From: Bacillota bacterium
GTDB taxonomy: Bacteria; Bacillota; Clostridia; Christensenellales; UMGS416
Assembly: GCA_023421955.1 (NCBI GenBank)
Contig: JAEZSE010000049.1
Span: forward strand, 15,258 to 79,257
Length of the DNA: 64,000 nucleotides
Reading direction: 5' to 3'
Part shown: positions 26,897 to 35,971 of the stretch, piece by piece
Position numbering within the stretch: the stretch's first letter is position 1
Layout of the letters: every line of letters starts with the position of its first letter
Notes under the pieces: generated by a model
Told to the model about the DNA's origin: nothing
Databases searched by the model: none
Seen by the model: the letters and a program-made list of their open reading frames with translations, nothing else
Translations under genes and position numbers: made by a program

Positions 26897-29800
26897 ATGC
26901 CATTCACCCACCTTCACGTCCACACCGAATACAGCCTGCTGGACGGCGCCGCCCGCATCAAGGACCTGGTCAAAAAGACCAAGGCCCTGGGCATGGACGC
27001 CATCGCCATCACCGACCACGGCGTGATGTATGGCTGCATCGAGTTTTATAAGGCCTGCATCAATGAGGGCATCAAGCCCATCATCGGCTGCGAGGTCTAT
27101 GTAGCCCCCCGCAAACACACCGACAAGGAAAACCAGGATCGCGAGCCTGCCCACTTGGTGCTGCTGGCGGAAAATGAGACGGGCTACCACAACCTGTGCA
27201 AGCTCGTTTCCGCCGGGTTTGTGGATGGCTTCTACTACAAGCCCCGCGTGGACTTTGACCTGCTGCAAAAGCACCACGAGGGCCTCATTTGTCTTTCCGC
27301 CTGCCTTGCCGGCGATGTGGCCAAGGCGCTGATGGATGGCCGCTATGACACCGCCAAGGCCGTGGCCGAGCGCTTGAACGGTATTTTCGGGCAAGGCAAT
27401 TTCTTCATCGAATTGCAGGACCATGGTCTCAATGAGCAGCGGCAGATCCTGCCGCAGCAGGTGAAGCTGGCACGCGAGCTGGGCATCCCTCTGGTGGCCA
27501 CCAACGACTTGCACTATGTGAATCAGGATGATGCTGAGGCGCAGGATGTGCTTGTGTGCATCCAGACGCAGCGCACGGTCGACGAAACCGACCGGATGAA
27601 GTTTGAAACCAGTGAGTTTTACCTGAAAAGCCCGCAGGAGATGGCGGATCTCTTCAAATATGCGCCAGAATCCATTGAAAACACGGAGAAGATCGCCGCC
27701 CGCTGCAAGGTGGCGTTTGACTTCAACACCACCCACCTGCCCAATTACGAGGTGCCGGAGGGCAAGACCCACGAGGGCTACCTCCGGGAGCTTTGCGAGG
27801 CGGGTCTCAGGCGCCGTTATGAGCAACCGGGCAAGCCAGCGCGGCTGGACATGGACGAGCTCAAAGCCCGTTTGGACTACGAGCTGGGTGTGATCGGCCA
27901 GATGGGTTACACCGATTACTTTCTGATCGTGTGGGACTTCATCCATTTCTGCAAGACGAAGAACATCATCGTGGGCCCCGGCAGAGGCAGTGCCGCAGGA
28001 AGCCTGGCCGCCTATTGCCTGGGCATCACCGAGATCGACCCGATCAAATACGGCCTGCTCTTTGAGCGCTTTTTGAACCCCGAGCGCATTTCCATGCCGG
28101 ATATTGACATCGACTTTTGTTATGTGCGCAGGCAGCAGGTCATCGATTATGTTGTGCGAAAATACGGTGCCGACCATGTGGCGCAGATCGTTACGTTCGG
28201 CACGATGGCGGCCCGGGCGGTGATCCGCGATGTGGGCCGGGCGTTGGGCATGAGCTACGGCGAGGTGGATCGCATTGCCAAGATGATCCCTTTTCAGCTC
28301 AATATGACGATTGAAAAAGCCCTGGAGATGAACAAGGATTTGAAGGAGCTGTGCGGCCTGGATGAAAAGGCCGGCAAGCTCATCGAAATGGGCCGCAAGC
28401 TGGAGGGCCTGCCCCGCCACGCCAGCACCCACGCCGCAGGTGTGGTGATCAGCAAGCTGCCGCTTACCGACCACATTCCGCTGAACCGCAACAACGATGC
28501 CATCACGACCCAATTCCCGATGGGCAACATCGAGGAGCTGGGGCTGCTCAAAATGGACTTTCTGGGCTTGCGCACGCTCACGGTGATCCGCGACGCCGTG
28601 GACATGGTCCGGGAGGGCACCGGCGAGCGCATCGACATCGGCGCGCTGGAATTTGACGACCCGGAGGTCTACAAAGTGATCGCCAGCGGCGACACCGACG
28701 GCGTGTTCCAGCTGGAAAGCTCCGGTATGCGCAGCTTCATGAAGGAGCTTCGGCCCAACCGCTTTGAGGACATCATCGCCGGTATTTCACTTTACCGCCC
28801 AGGCCCGATGGACAGCATCCCCCGCTATGTGGAGGGTAAGCGCAATCCCGCCAGCGTGCGATACGACCACCCGATCCTCGAAAACGTGCTGAACGTCACC
28901 TATGGCTGCATGGTCTATCAGGAGCAGGTGATGCAGATCGTGCGCGACATGGCCGGTTATTCCTATGGCCGCAGCGATCTGGTGCGCCGGGCCATGGCCA
29001 AGAAAAAGGCCTCTGTGATGGAAAAGGAGCGGCAGTATTTTGTGCACGGCCTGGTCGAGAATGGCCAGGTCACCGTGCCGGGCGCAGTGCGGAGGGGCGT
29101 GCCGGAGGCTGTGGCCACCAAGGTGTTCGACCAGATGATCGACTTCGCGCAGTACGCGTTCAACAAGAGCCATGCGGCTGCCTATGCCGTGGTGGCCTAT
29201 TGGACGGCCTGGCTCAAGGTGCACCACCCTGTTGAGTTTATGGCCGCGCTCATGAACAGCGTGATGGGCAACTCCGACAAGGTGGCCGTCTACATCCAGT
29301 ACTGCCGCAAGAAGGGCATTGACGTGCTTCCGCCGGACGTGAACTCCAGCGGCACGGCCTTCACCGTGGAGGGCAACGCAATCCGCTTCGGCCTGTCGGC
29401 CATTAAAAACGTAGGTGCTTCCGCTGTGGACGAGTTGATCCGCGAGCGACAGCGGGGCAGCTTCGGTGATTTCTTTGACTTTGTGGAGCGGGCCGGTGAC
29501 ACGATCAACAAGCGCATGGTGGAGAGCATGATCAAGGCTGGAGCCTTTGACTCCACCGGCGCCAACCGCGCCCAGCTTTTGACTGTGTATGAAAACACGA
29601 TGGATGGCATGGCCCGTGTGCGGCGCAGTAACATTGAGGGTCAGGTGAGCCTGTTTGAAGTGGGCAGCCGGCCCGAGTCCCTTTCCCACGCGCTGCCCAA
29701 GGTGAACGAGCACCCCCGGCGCATTCTTTTGAAGATGGAAAAGGAAATGACCGGTGTCTACATCAGCGGCCACCCGTTGGCTGAATACGAAGAGGAGCTT

Positions 29801-30406
29801 GCCAACTTCGATTACAACAGTTCCCATTTTGCTGCCGATGACGCCAGCGGTGTGGACACCGCGCTCACAATGAATGCCGAGGATGAGGGTGGCGGTGAAT
29901 CTGCTGGCAGTCTGTCCGATGGGCAACACGTGGAGCTTGCCGGCATCGTTGTGAACAAGGTGATGAAGACCACCAAGGCCAATGACCTGATGTGCTTTGT
30001 GACGCTGGAGGACCTCTACGGCACCGTGGAGGTGATCGTGTTTCCCAAGGTGCTGCAGCGCAGCGACCGCATGCTGGAGCAGGACAATGTGGTGGTTGTC
30101 TCCGGCAGGGCCAGCTTTCGCGAAGAGGAGAATGGCAAGCTGGTGGCCGAGCAGATCCGCCCGATCTCCCGGCAAGGTAAGGCCGCCAAGCTTTATGTGC
30201 GGCTTGCGCCGGGCACCAGCGAATTTGCCCGCGAGGTGTTTTTGGGCGTGCTCAAGAAGCACCCCGGCGCCTGCCCGGTCTATGTGAAGGATGAAGACAA
30301 CGGCAAGAGCTACATGGTCAACAAGGAACGCTGGGTGCGGGTGGATGGAGATTTGATGAAGGATCTTTGCGATCTGGTGGGGGAGGGGTGTGTGAAGACA
30401 GGGTAG
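26897..30406 (+). CDS. dnaE: DNA polymerase III alpha subunit (DnaE)
   Basis: A 1169-residue replicative polymerase of the DnaE type. An N-terminal PHP domain has its metal-ligand pattern largely intact (HLHVHTEYSLLDG, TDHGVMYG). The palm carries catalytic Asp402 and Asp404 (PDIDIDF), with a third acidic residue near 553 (KMDFLGLRT). Helix-hairpin-helix and OB-fold regions follow (HVELAGIVVNKVMKTTKAND; VIVFPKVL). No exonuclease domain, so it is DnaE rather than PolC; whether PolC also exists is not visible. The ATG at 26897 has GGAGGAA eight bases upstream. Transcribed alone. Confidence 0.96.
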   Translation: MPFTHLHVHTEYSLLDGAARIKDLVKKTKALGMDAIAITDHGVMYGCIEFYKACINEGIKPIIGCEVYVAPRKHTDKENQDREPAHLVLLAENETGYHNLCKLVSAGFVDGFYYKPRVDFDLLQKHHEGLICLSACLAGDVAKALMDGRYDTAKAVAERLNGIFGQGNFFIELQDHGLNEQRQILPQQVKLARELGIPLVATNDLHYVNQDDAEAQDVLVCIQTQRTVDETDRMKFETSEFYLKSPQEMADLFKYAPESIENTEKIAARCKVAFDFNTTHLPNYEVPEGKTHEGYLRELCEAGLRRRYEQPGKPARLDMDELKARLDYELGVIGQMGYTDYFLIVWDFIHFCKTKNIIVGPGRGSAAGSLAAYCLGITEIDPIKYGLLFERFLNPERISMPDIDIDFCYVRRQQVIDYVVRKYGADHVAQIVTFGTMAARAVIRDVGRALGMSYGEVDRIAKMIPFQLNMTIEKALEMNKDLKELCGLDEKAGKLIEMGRKLEGLPRHASTHAAGVVISKLPLTDHIPLNRNNDAITTQFPMGNIEELGLLKMDFLGLRTLTVIRDAVDMVREGTGERIDIGALEFDDPEVYKVIASGDTDGVFQLESSGMRSFMKELRPNRFEDIIAGISLYRPGPMDSIPRYVEGKRNPASVRYDHPILENVLNVTYGCMVYQEQVMQIVRDMAGYSYGRSDLVRRAMAKKKASVMEKERQYFVHGLVENGQVTVPGAVRRGVPEAVATKVFDQMIDFAQYAFNKSHAAAYAVVAYWTAWLKVHHPVEFMAALMNSVMGNSDKVAVYIQYCRKKGIDVLPPDVNSSGTAFTVEGNAIRFGLSAIKNVGASAVDELIRERQRGSFGDFFDFVERAGDTINKRMVESMIKAGAFDSTGANRAQLLTVYENTMDGMARVRRSNIEGQVSLFEVGSRPESLSHALPKVNEHPRRILLKMEKEMTGVYISGHPLAEYEEELANFDYNSSHFAADDASGVDTALTMNAEDEGGGESAGSLSDGQHVELAGIVVNKVMKTTKANDLMCFVTLEDLYGTVEVIVFPKVLQRSDRMLEQDNVVVVSGRASFREEENGKLVAEQIRPISRQGKAAKLYVRLAPGTSEFAREVFLGVLKKHPGACPVYVKDEDNGKSYMVNKERWVRVDGDLMKDLCDLVGEGCVKTG

Positions 30407-30428
30407 TTGCCCGAAGGGGCGGAGGGAG

Positions 30429-31121
30429 TCATTGCCCGTGATACCCCATTATGATTTCTCCGGTATCCTTTGTAATAGCAAACATGCCACATCCGCCAAG
30501 CCAGCCATCCGGCAATTCATCGTATACAATCCAAACACTTGCAGTATCATTGAAACTGACGATATAGTCTCCAGATGGGGCACCATAGATTTCCTCGTGA
30601 ACATAAGCTGCAGCTATTGCAGCGTCTTGAGCGTTGTCAATTCGACCGAATTCTTTACCATAATGAATCAGATCACGCTTTATCAGCTCTGCGCGGCTTA
30701 CCTGACTATCGTAAGTAATGCTGCTGCTGTCTTCGATTCTGTATCGAACTTGGCCGGTTGGGTCTGATAGAGTGATTTGTTTCGGGGAAAGCGCCCACCC
30801 CACTATGCAAACCAGTACCACCATCGCCGCGATGACATGCAAAGCCACCAGCGGCTTCTTGCGATCCTTCCCGGAGAGCACAGCCCCCGTGGCAAACAGC
30901 GACACCAGCGCTGCCAGCCCCACAATGCCCATGACCTGCCGCACCGCCGGCAGTGACCCAAACCCCGCTCCGCCGAAAAGCCCGATCGCTGCAAGGACAG
31001 CGAGCCCCACTGACAGCAGTTTGTGCACCGCTGAAGGGCCTGTTTTGAGCGGCCTGCCGGATCGGCTGAGCCAGATGCCTGTTGCTGCGCTCAACAGAAA
31101 CAACGCAATGATCCATGCCAT
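30429..31121 (-). CDS. Membrane protein with C-terminal Imm-NTF2-like domain
   Basis: A 230-residue protein. The first 115 residues form about four membrane helices with short Arg/Lys loops. The C-terminal 90 residues resemble the NTF2-fold immunity family (YbbC/YhhH type): AAIAAAYVHEEIYG, YIVSFNDTASVWIVYDELPDGWLGGCGMFAI and a closing ITKDTGEIIMGYHG. That family neutralises toxins or acts as a house-keeping NTF2 fold; no toxin gene is adjacent, so an immunity role is not supported here. The start at 31121 (ATG) gives a clean first helix. Confidence 0.55.
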   Translation of the reverse strand: MAWIIALFLLSAATGIWLSRSGRPLKTGPSAVHKLLSVGLAVLAAIGLFGGAGFGSLPAVRQVMGIVGLAALVSLFATGAVLSGKDRKKPLVALHVIAAMVVLVCIVGWALSPKQITLSDPTGQVRYRIEDSSSITYDSQVSRAELIKRDLIHYGKEFGRIDNAQDAAIAAAYVHEEIYGAPSGDYIVSFNDTASVWIVYDELPDGWLGGCGMFAITKDTGEIIMGYHGQ

Positions 31122-31262
31122 GGTGCTCGCCTCCGCAATCCAAATATCTCTTTCGTGATGATTATATCATATGATCGGCACATGCTTATCACTGCCTTTA
31201 TTGATTGAATGGTGTTTTTGGCGTGCTTTTGATTCCTCCTGCATTTTGGTATACTCTAGGAT

Positions 31263-32357
31263 ATGAAACATATACAGCCCATCCTTGGATATTTGATGCA
31301 GCACATCTCCCGATATGCTCAAACTGTGGCTCACTTCATAGGCAGGGCAGACCTGAAAATCTCAGCGCCTGTGCTAAAAGCTGCATTGCTGTTGGCATTG
31401 GTGCTGGCCTCTGCGCCTGGCGCCAGTGGCTCCGGGTTGCTGGCGGTTTTTGAGGATGATGCAGCTGCAAGTCTGACCACCACCCCGCCCGCGTCTGCTT
31501 TATCTGCGCCTGCAACCATCGCACCCATACGCATGACAACGCCGGTGTCTGCAACCATGGTGAGCAACACCACCTTTGCGCCAACAGCTTCGCCGGCTAT
31601 ATCACCTTCACCCAGTCCAACCATTCAGCCCACGGCTGCTCCCACGGTGAAGGCAGCACTGCCCAAACCAACTCCAAAGCCTGGTGCCACAACGGCCCCA
31701 TCCAAGGCTATTTTGTTGCTGCGCGTTTATAAGGGTTCGCAAACTGTTGTGGCCATCCGCATGGAGGGGGGCAAGGAAGCTGCAGCGCGGGTGATGATCT
31801 GCTCCACCGGCCGTTCCTCCGGCCTCACGCCCAATGGCACGTTTAAGATTTATGCCAAGTATGCATACCGACAGTTGCAAAGCGCCATGGGCCAATACTG
31901 TTCACGCTTCAACGGCGGCATCCTGTTCCACAGCGTGCCGATAGACAATGGAGCTAAAAAAATGTCTGCGGGCAAGAGCCGTATGAAGATCAGCAATTAT
32001 AATAAGCTGGGCTCGATGGATTCCGATGGTTGCGTGCGCCTGCTCGTGCGTGACGCGCTGTGGATTTATAACAACTGCCCCAAAGGAACCAGGGTGGAGG
32101 TTGTCAGTAGCAGCAGCCCATTTGGCACCGGTAGCAAGCCTGCACTCAAGTCCGGGCCGCCCTATACCAGTAAGGACGGCCAGTATGGCTGGGATCCCAC
32201 TGACCCGGATCCCAAGAACCCTTATCGCAACGCCACTTCCACACAAAAGCCTTCAGCAACTGCCACACTTCCGGCATCGAACCTACCTTCTTCCCAGCCA
32301 TCTACAGAACCACCGCCGTCAGCTCTGCCGTCTGCAACACCGGCTGCGACTGAATAG
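31263..32357 (+). CDS. L,D-transpeptidase (YkuD) with low-complexity flanks
   Basis: A 364-residue exported cell-wall enzyme. A signal/anchor helix is at about residues 38-58, a Ser/Thr/Pro/Ala-rich linker runs to about 145, the YkuD domain spans about 145-285, and a Pro/Ser/Thr-rich tail ends the protein. The catalytic cysteine is Cys257 in SDGCVRL, with His223 in FHSV; the usual motif is SHGCVR, so the His preceding Gly is Asp here. YkuD enzymes form 3-3 cross-links or attach proteins to peptidoglycan. A TATACT element ends 7 bp before the first ATG, so that start would be leaderless; a later ATG at 31296 is possible. Confidence 0.8.
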   Translation: MKHIQPILGYLMQHISRYAQTVAHFIGRADLKISAPVLKAALLLALVLASAPGASGSGLLAVFEDDAAASLTTTPPASALSAPATIAPIRMTTPVSATMVSNTTFAPTASPAISPSPSPTIQPTAAPTVKAALPKPTPKPGATTAPSKAILLLRVYKGSQTVVAIRMEGGKEAAARVMICSTGRSSGLTPNGTFKIYAKYAYRQLQSAMGQYCSRFNGGILFHSVPIDNGAKKMSAGKSRMKISNYNKLGSMDSDGCVRLLVRDALWIYNNCPKGTRVEVVSSSSPFGTGSKPALKSGPPYTSKDGQYGWDPTDPDPKNPYRNATSTQKPSATATLPASNLPSSQPSTEPPPSALPSATPAATE

Positions 32358-32463
32358 CGCTCTACAGATCTTACGCCTGAAGGCACCGAATGAAATAATT
32401 CGTGAAATCGTCTGAAATCATGATATAATAGATAAAACTCACTTCCAAAGGAGTCAATGACCG

Positions 32464-32943
32464 ATGTCCGACCCTCTCCCGCGATCAGCCCAGCGCGTGC
32501 AATCCATTCTGGATGAACACAATCTCGCTCTGCAGGTCGTGGAATTTGATGAATCCACCCGCACAGCCCAGGAAGCAGCCGATGCCATCGGCTGCGAGGT
32601 CGCCCAGATCGCCAAATCTCTGGTCTTCCGCACGAAGCGCACCGATAAACCGGTTTTGGTGATTGCCAGCGGTGCGAATCGCGTGAATGAAAAGACATTG
32701 CGCGACCACATCGGTGAGAAAATCGAAAAGGCTGACGCAGATTATGCCCAGGAGCACACAGGCTACGCCATTGGCGGCATCCCGCCGGTGGGGCATGTGG
32801 AAGCCATTGAAACATTCATTGATGAGGATTTGCTCACCCATGAGTGCATCTGGGCCGCTGCCGGCACACCCAATGCGGTGTTCAGGCTCACGCCGCAGGC
32901 GCTGGTGGAGATCACGGGCGGAGAGATCGTGTCTGTAAAATAA
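32464..32943 (+). CDS. YbaK/EbsC-family aminoacyl-tRNA deacylase
   Basis: A 159-residue single-domain protein of the YbaK/ProX family, which removes mischarged amino acids (usually Cys or Ala from tRNA-Pro). It shows the conserved VEFDESTRTAQEAADAIGCEVAQIAKSLVF, Lys in that helix being the usual catalytic-site lysine, VLVIASGANRVNEKTL, and GYAIGGIPPVGH. Full length for the family. The ATG at 32464 follows AAAGGAG. Monocistronic, ended by a strong terminator. Exact tRNA specificity is not determinable. Confidence 0.88.
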   Translation: MSDPLPRSAQRVQSILDEHNLALQVVEFDESTRTAQEAADAIGCEVAQIAKSLVFRTKRTDKPVLVIASGANRVNEKTLRDHIGEKIEKADADYAQEHTGYAIGGIPPVGHVEAIETFIDEDLLTHECIWAAAGTPNAVFRLTPQALVEITGGEIVSVK

Positions 32944-32962
32944 AAGTATCATAATTAACAGG

Positions 32963-32997
32963 AAACCCGCCCATCACAGCTGTGAGGGCGGGTTTTA
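32963..32997. terminator. Intrinsic terminator between convergent genes
   Basis: AAACCCGCCC and GGGCGGGTTT arms with an internal TCACAGCTGTGA palindrome as the upper stem, followed by T on one side and preceded by A on the other. Confidence 0.85.
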
Positions 32998-33011
32998 TCC
33001 TGGAAACGTGG

Positions 33012-33236
33012 TTATCTGATTGAGTTCGCACCGGGTGAGCCATTGCTCGCGGGGGCGGTTACGGTTGGGCCTGCCGTCGTCCTTGTATAGGCCGGGGAGG
33101 GGGAGACGCCGGGAAGTGTGGGCATTACCGATTGCACTGCCGACACGCCTGGCACTTTTTCCACAGCCCTGCATCCAACCATAAGAGCCGCCAGAAGCAT
33201 AGAGACGATTGCAACAATGAATACTGTCTTCTTCAT
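33012..33236 (-). CDS. Small lipoprotein
   Basis: A 74-residue predicted lipoprotein. After MKKTVFIVAIVS, the lipobox is LMVGC with lipidated Cys22. The mature part is short and rich in Pro, Ser, Thr, Val and Gly (repeated PTLPGVSPSP-like stretches) with no recognisable domain. The ATG at 33236 has AAAGGTGATC upstream; the longer in-frame extension lacks signal-peptide character. Last of three consecutive lipoprotein genes on this strand; function unknown. Confidence 0.65.
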   Translation of the reverse strand: MKKTVFIVAIVSMLLAALMVGCRAVEKVPGVSAVQSVMPTLPGVSPSPAYTRTTAGPTVTAPASNGSPGANSIR

Positions 33237-33320
33237 CTGATCACCTTTCCTATCCGTTTCACCGATAGCTTGCTCCAACCTGGGTCAAGCCATGTGCCCA
33301 ATCGCTGGCAGCGCTGGGTT

Positions 33321-33569
33321 TTATGGCATTGTGGTGGCTCCTTCTGCCGTTGCCGCTTCCGGCAGCCTTGTTGCTGCGCCGGCAGTGTCCTGGCTGGCGG
33401 TTTTATCGGGAGCCACTGTGGCGTAGCCTGGGTTTCTGCTGCTGGCTGGCGAACCTGTCGTGGCACGAGGCGACTCCAGCGGCCGCACCGGTGCGTTGTT
33501 TCGTATGTTGCATCCGGCCAATATCAGCAGCGACAGCACCATAGCCAGAATGACAAAAGTTTTCTTCAT
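33321..33569 (-). CDS. Small lipoprotein
   Basis: An 82-residue predicted lipoprotein with signal sequence MKKTFVILAMVLSLLI and lipobox ILAGC (Cys20). The mature region is low-complexity, rich in Ala, Thr, Pro, Ser and Arg, with no fold recognisable. The ATG at 33569 follows GGAGG at 7 bases. It starts 14 bp after the stop of the larger lipoprotein, so the two are in one transcript. Resembles its downstream neighbour in size and composition, perhaps by duplication. Confidence 0.65.
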   Translation of the reverse strand: MKKTFVILAMVLSLLILAGCNIRNNAPVRPLESPRATTGSPASSRNPGYATVAPDKTASQDTAGAATRLPEAATAEGATTMP

Positions 33570-33583
33570 GTGTTTGCCTCCAT

Positions 33584-34258
33584 TCATCGCCAATAGAATG
33601 TATCGGGGATTTGTTTCCAAATGTTCTCATTGTCGGCACCGGCCGGTGCCCAGAGCGTGAGCACAGCCAGCGAGCCACTGCGCTCAAAGTAGTACCGATG
33701 GTTGATCAGCCGGTGCTGCTTGCCTTTAGCAGGTTCCGAGTTGCTCTCATATTCCACATAGACAGCCTGACCGCCCTTGGTTTCGGTCATTGTTACGATT
33801 TTGATATCTACAGCCCGGCCTGTCCGCACAAGGCCCGCCACCTGCACACCTTTTATGCTATCTATTGAGAATGGCTCTGTCGTCTTGATAATTTCCACAA
33901 GCAGTCCGCTTTCTCCGCGGGTAAACTTCAAATTGGTCCCAGACTCTTCTTTCTTCCAGGTATCCGGCGCTTGAATGTCATACTTGCCCGCAGCAGAGGT
34001 ATGGTTTACGAACGTTTGTGTCTCCGGCAGCATACCGGTTTCTGTTTTTAGTGTGGGAGCTGGTGTCTCGGAGTGTTCCGGCTGAACCAGCAGATAGTTT
34101 TCTCCGCTAGCTGTGGCCGTGGCCCCAGCTGATTGCGTGGCATTACTCTCGACTGGGGGAAGTGCAGCCTTTGGCAGTGGGGTGTTGGCCGGTTGCCTGC
34201 AACCCATCAGCGCCAGCGGAGCCAACAATGCCACAAAAATACGAATCAGAGCTTTCAT
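33584..34258 (-). CDS. Lipoprotein with a folded C-terminal domain
   Basis: A 224-residue predicted lipoprotein: lipobox LALMGC with Cys20, a Ser/Thr/Ala/Pro/Glu-rich linker to about residue 85, then a roughly 135-residue domain (YDIQAPDTWKKEES, LKFTRGESGLLVEIIKTTEPF, YYFERSGSLAVLTLWAP, WKQIPDTFYWR). The layout resembles the PsbP/DUF1795-like or 'DcrB' fold of surface lipoproteins, a tentative match. ATG 34258 has GGAGG at 6 bases; upstream in-frame sequence is not signal-like. First gene of the lipoprotein trio. Confidence 0.65.
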   Translation of the reverse strand: MKALIRIFVALLAPLALMGCRQPANTPLPKAALPPVESNATQSAGATATASGENYLLVQPEHSETPAPTLKTETGMLPETQTFVNHTSAAGKYDIQAPDTWKKEESGTNLKFTRGESGLLVEIIKTTEPFSIDSIKGVQVAGLVRTGRAVDIKIVTMTETKGGQAVYVEYESNSEPAKGKQHRLINHRYYFERSGSLAVLTLWAPAGADNENIWKQIPDTFYWR

Positions 34259-34321
34259 CTCACACCTCCGGTGAATGGCTGGATTAGTTTCTCCCAAAAC
34301 AAACAATTGATGTGTTTGAAT

Positions 34322-34353
34322 AAAAAACAGGCGGCTGATGAATTGCCGCCTGT
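34322..34353 (-). terminator. Intrinsic terminator of the PadR gene
   Basis: ACAGGCGGC/GCCGCCTGT stem with a run of T on the minus strand, 60 bp beyond the padR-type stop codon. Confidence 0.8.
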
Positions 34354-34413
34354 GAGCGCCCATTTGTTATCATTGATTGTTTAGAATGAGCCGTATGGAA
34401 GATGCATGATGCT

Positions 34414-34956
34414 TTATACTTCTTTACCTGCAAGCCCGTTTCTCAGGCGAACCAGCCAATCCAGTTCTGTTTGCAGTGTCATCAAGCGATGCGTGCTGAT
34501 CATGCCCCATAGGTATTCCTCTCGCCGGTCCCGTGTCGTGATTGCGTTGCCACGATTCAATTGTTCACGGGCCATCTTGAGCTCGATCTCCACTGCATGC
34601 TGGTATTGATCCAGCATCCCTGTGAGCTCAGTGCCGTTCAGGCACTCTGCCCAAGCGATGTGCATCAGGAAGTCGTTTGCGTGAGGTGGCGCGCCGCCAG
34701 GCTCCAAAATAGCTAGCTTCAGCTGTGCTTTTCCGGCATCGGTCGCAGAGTAGCGCTTTTGAGCCGGAAGCTTTTCCTGTTGTATGGTCTCTTTGTGCAC
34801 CAACCCTTTTTTCTCCAATGCCATCAGTGTGGTGTAGATCTGGTTGTTGTTGCCTGACCACGGTAAGAAATCCAGCTTTGCAAAAAGCGCCTTCAGTTCA
34901 TAACCGGTCATATCACTCCAGGCCAGGAAGCCAAGGATCGCGTTTTCCAGTTCCAT
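34414..34956 (-). CDS. PadR-family transcriptional regulator
   Basis: A 180-residue regulator with an N-terminal winged helix: ENAILGFLAWSDMTGYELKALF, then NQIYTTLMALEKKGLVHKE and RYSATDAGKAQLKLA. The C-terminal 90 residues form the helical dimerisation domain. PadR proteins usually repress transporters or stress genes in response to small molecules. No obvious target is adjacent except the lipoprotein operon downstream, which lies beyond the terminator. ATG 34956 chosen as the first codon of the conserved start. Confidence 0.88.
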   Translation of the reverse strand: MELENAILGFLAWSDMTGYELKALFAKLDFLPWSGNNNQIYTTLMALEKKGLVHKETIQQEKLPAQKRYSATDAGKAQLKLAILEPGGAPPHANDFLMHIAWAECLNGTELTGMLDQYQHAVEIELKMAREQLNRGNAITTRDRREEYLWGMISTHRLMTLQTELDWLVRLRNGLAGKEV

Positions 34957-35131
34957 CAGATGACCATCCCTTCATAACCTAGGTTCATCATAACCAGGAT
35001 GATGCATTGTGTCAATGGTGCGAAGGACATAAAATGAGTTTGCATTTTCGCCCATATATGATACAGTGATACTGATAATACTTCACAACATGTGATACTA
35101 ATTTTCTTTGACTGGAAGGCGGGCGTGATCC

Positions 35132-35911
35132 ATGGAAGGCATGCGTAGGTTGGAAGGCAGGCGGGCGCTGGTAACCGGCGGAGGCCAGGGGTTGGGTGAG
35201 GCGCTTTGCCTGAGGCTGGCGGCGGAAGGCGCAAAGGTAACCGTGGCAGACATCAACATCGAGACCGCCCGCGCTGTGGCCGATCAGATTGGCGGCGTTG
35301 CCATAGCCTGCGACGTGACGGACTATGATGCCTGCGGACGCATGGCTGCCGAGGCGGCATCAGCAATGGGCGGCATCGACCTGCTGGTGTGCAACGCGGC
35401 GATCCTGTTTTCCGGAGCCATCGAGGAGTTGGACGCAGCACGTTTCAAAAAGGTGATTGACGTCAATCTGTGCGGCTGCTTCAACACGGTGAAAGCAGCG
35501 ATCCCCCACATCCGAAAGGCTGGCGGCGGCACCATTGTGCAGATCAACAGCAAGTCGGGAAAAAAGGGCTCGTTCAAAAACTCCGCTTATGCCGCCAGCA
35601 AGTTCGGGGGCATCGGCCTGGTGCAGAGCCTGGCGCTTGAGTTTGCTGAGGAGGGCATTCGCGTGAACGCCATCTGCCCTGGTAACCTGCTGGATTCACC
35701 ATTGTGGGTGAATAGCCTTTTCAAGCAATACGCCAAAAACCAGGGCATCACGGAAGAGCAGGTGCGCCAGAAATACATTGACCAGGTGCCAATGAAGCGC
35801 GGCTGCACTTATGAAGACGTGGCTAATGTGATGGTGTTCTTATCCTGCGCTGAGTCCAGCTATATGACCGGCCAGGCCATCAATGTGACCGGCGGGCAGG
35901 AGATGCGGTAA
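35132..35911 (+). CDS. Short-chain dehydrogenase, sorbitol-6-phosphate dehydrogenase-like
   Basis: A 259-residue SDR. The NAD site is VTGGGQGLGEAL; catalytic residues are Ser in the INSKSGKKGS segment, and Tyr153-x3-Lys157 (YAASK). The C-terminal part (CPGNLLDSPLW, QYAKNQGITEEQVRQKYID, VPMKRGCTYEDV, TGQAINVTGGQ) closely matches the pattern of enterobacterial SrlD/GutD, which oxidises sorbitol-6-phosphate to fructose-6-phosphate. No PTS genes for sorbitol adjoin, so the substrate is unproven. Three GGAAGGC copies surround the start, leaving ATG 35132 and 35141 both possible. Confidence 0.85.
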   Translation: MEGMRRLEGRRALVTGGGQGLGEALCLRLAAEGAKVTVADINIETARAVADQIGGVAIACDVTDYDACGRMAAEAASAMGGIDLLVCNAAILFSGAIEELDAARFKKVIDVNLCGCFNTVKAAIPHIRKAGGGTIVQINSKSGKKGSFKNSAYAASKFGGIGLVQSLALEFAEEGIRVNAICPGNLLDSPLWVNSLFKQYAKNQGITEEQVRQKYIDQVPMKRGCTYEDVANVMVFLSCAESSYMTGQAINVTGGQEMR

Positions 35912-35971
35912 GCTTTTCGCTGTCGGTGCTATCGACCTAGGCGATTTTCCGCTCGTTTATCTTTTACGTTT

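Noticed and set aside
30407..30438. A repeat-element remnant around GCCCGAAGGGGCGGAGGGAG
   Set aside because: It resembles part of the 14255 element, but the match is short and no terminal inverted pair is found.
30429..31121. Toxin-immunity pair because of the Imm-NTF2-like domain
   Set aside because: No toxin gene is adjacent, and the domain alone is not specific to immunity.
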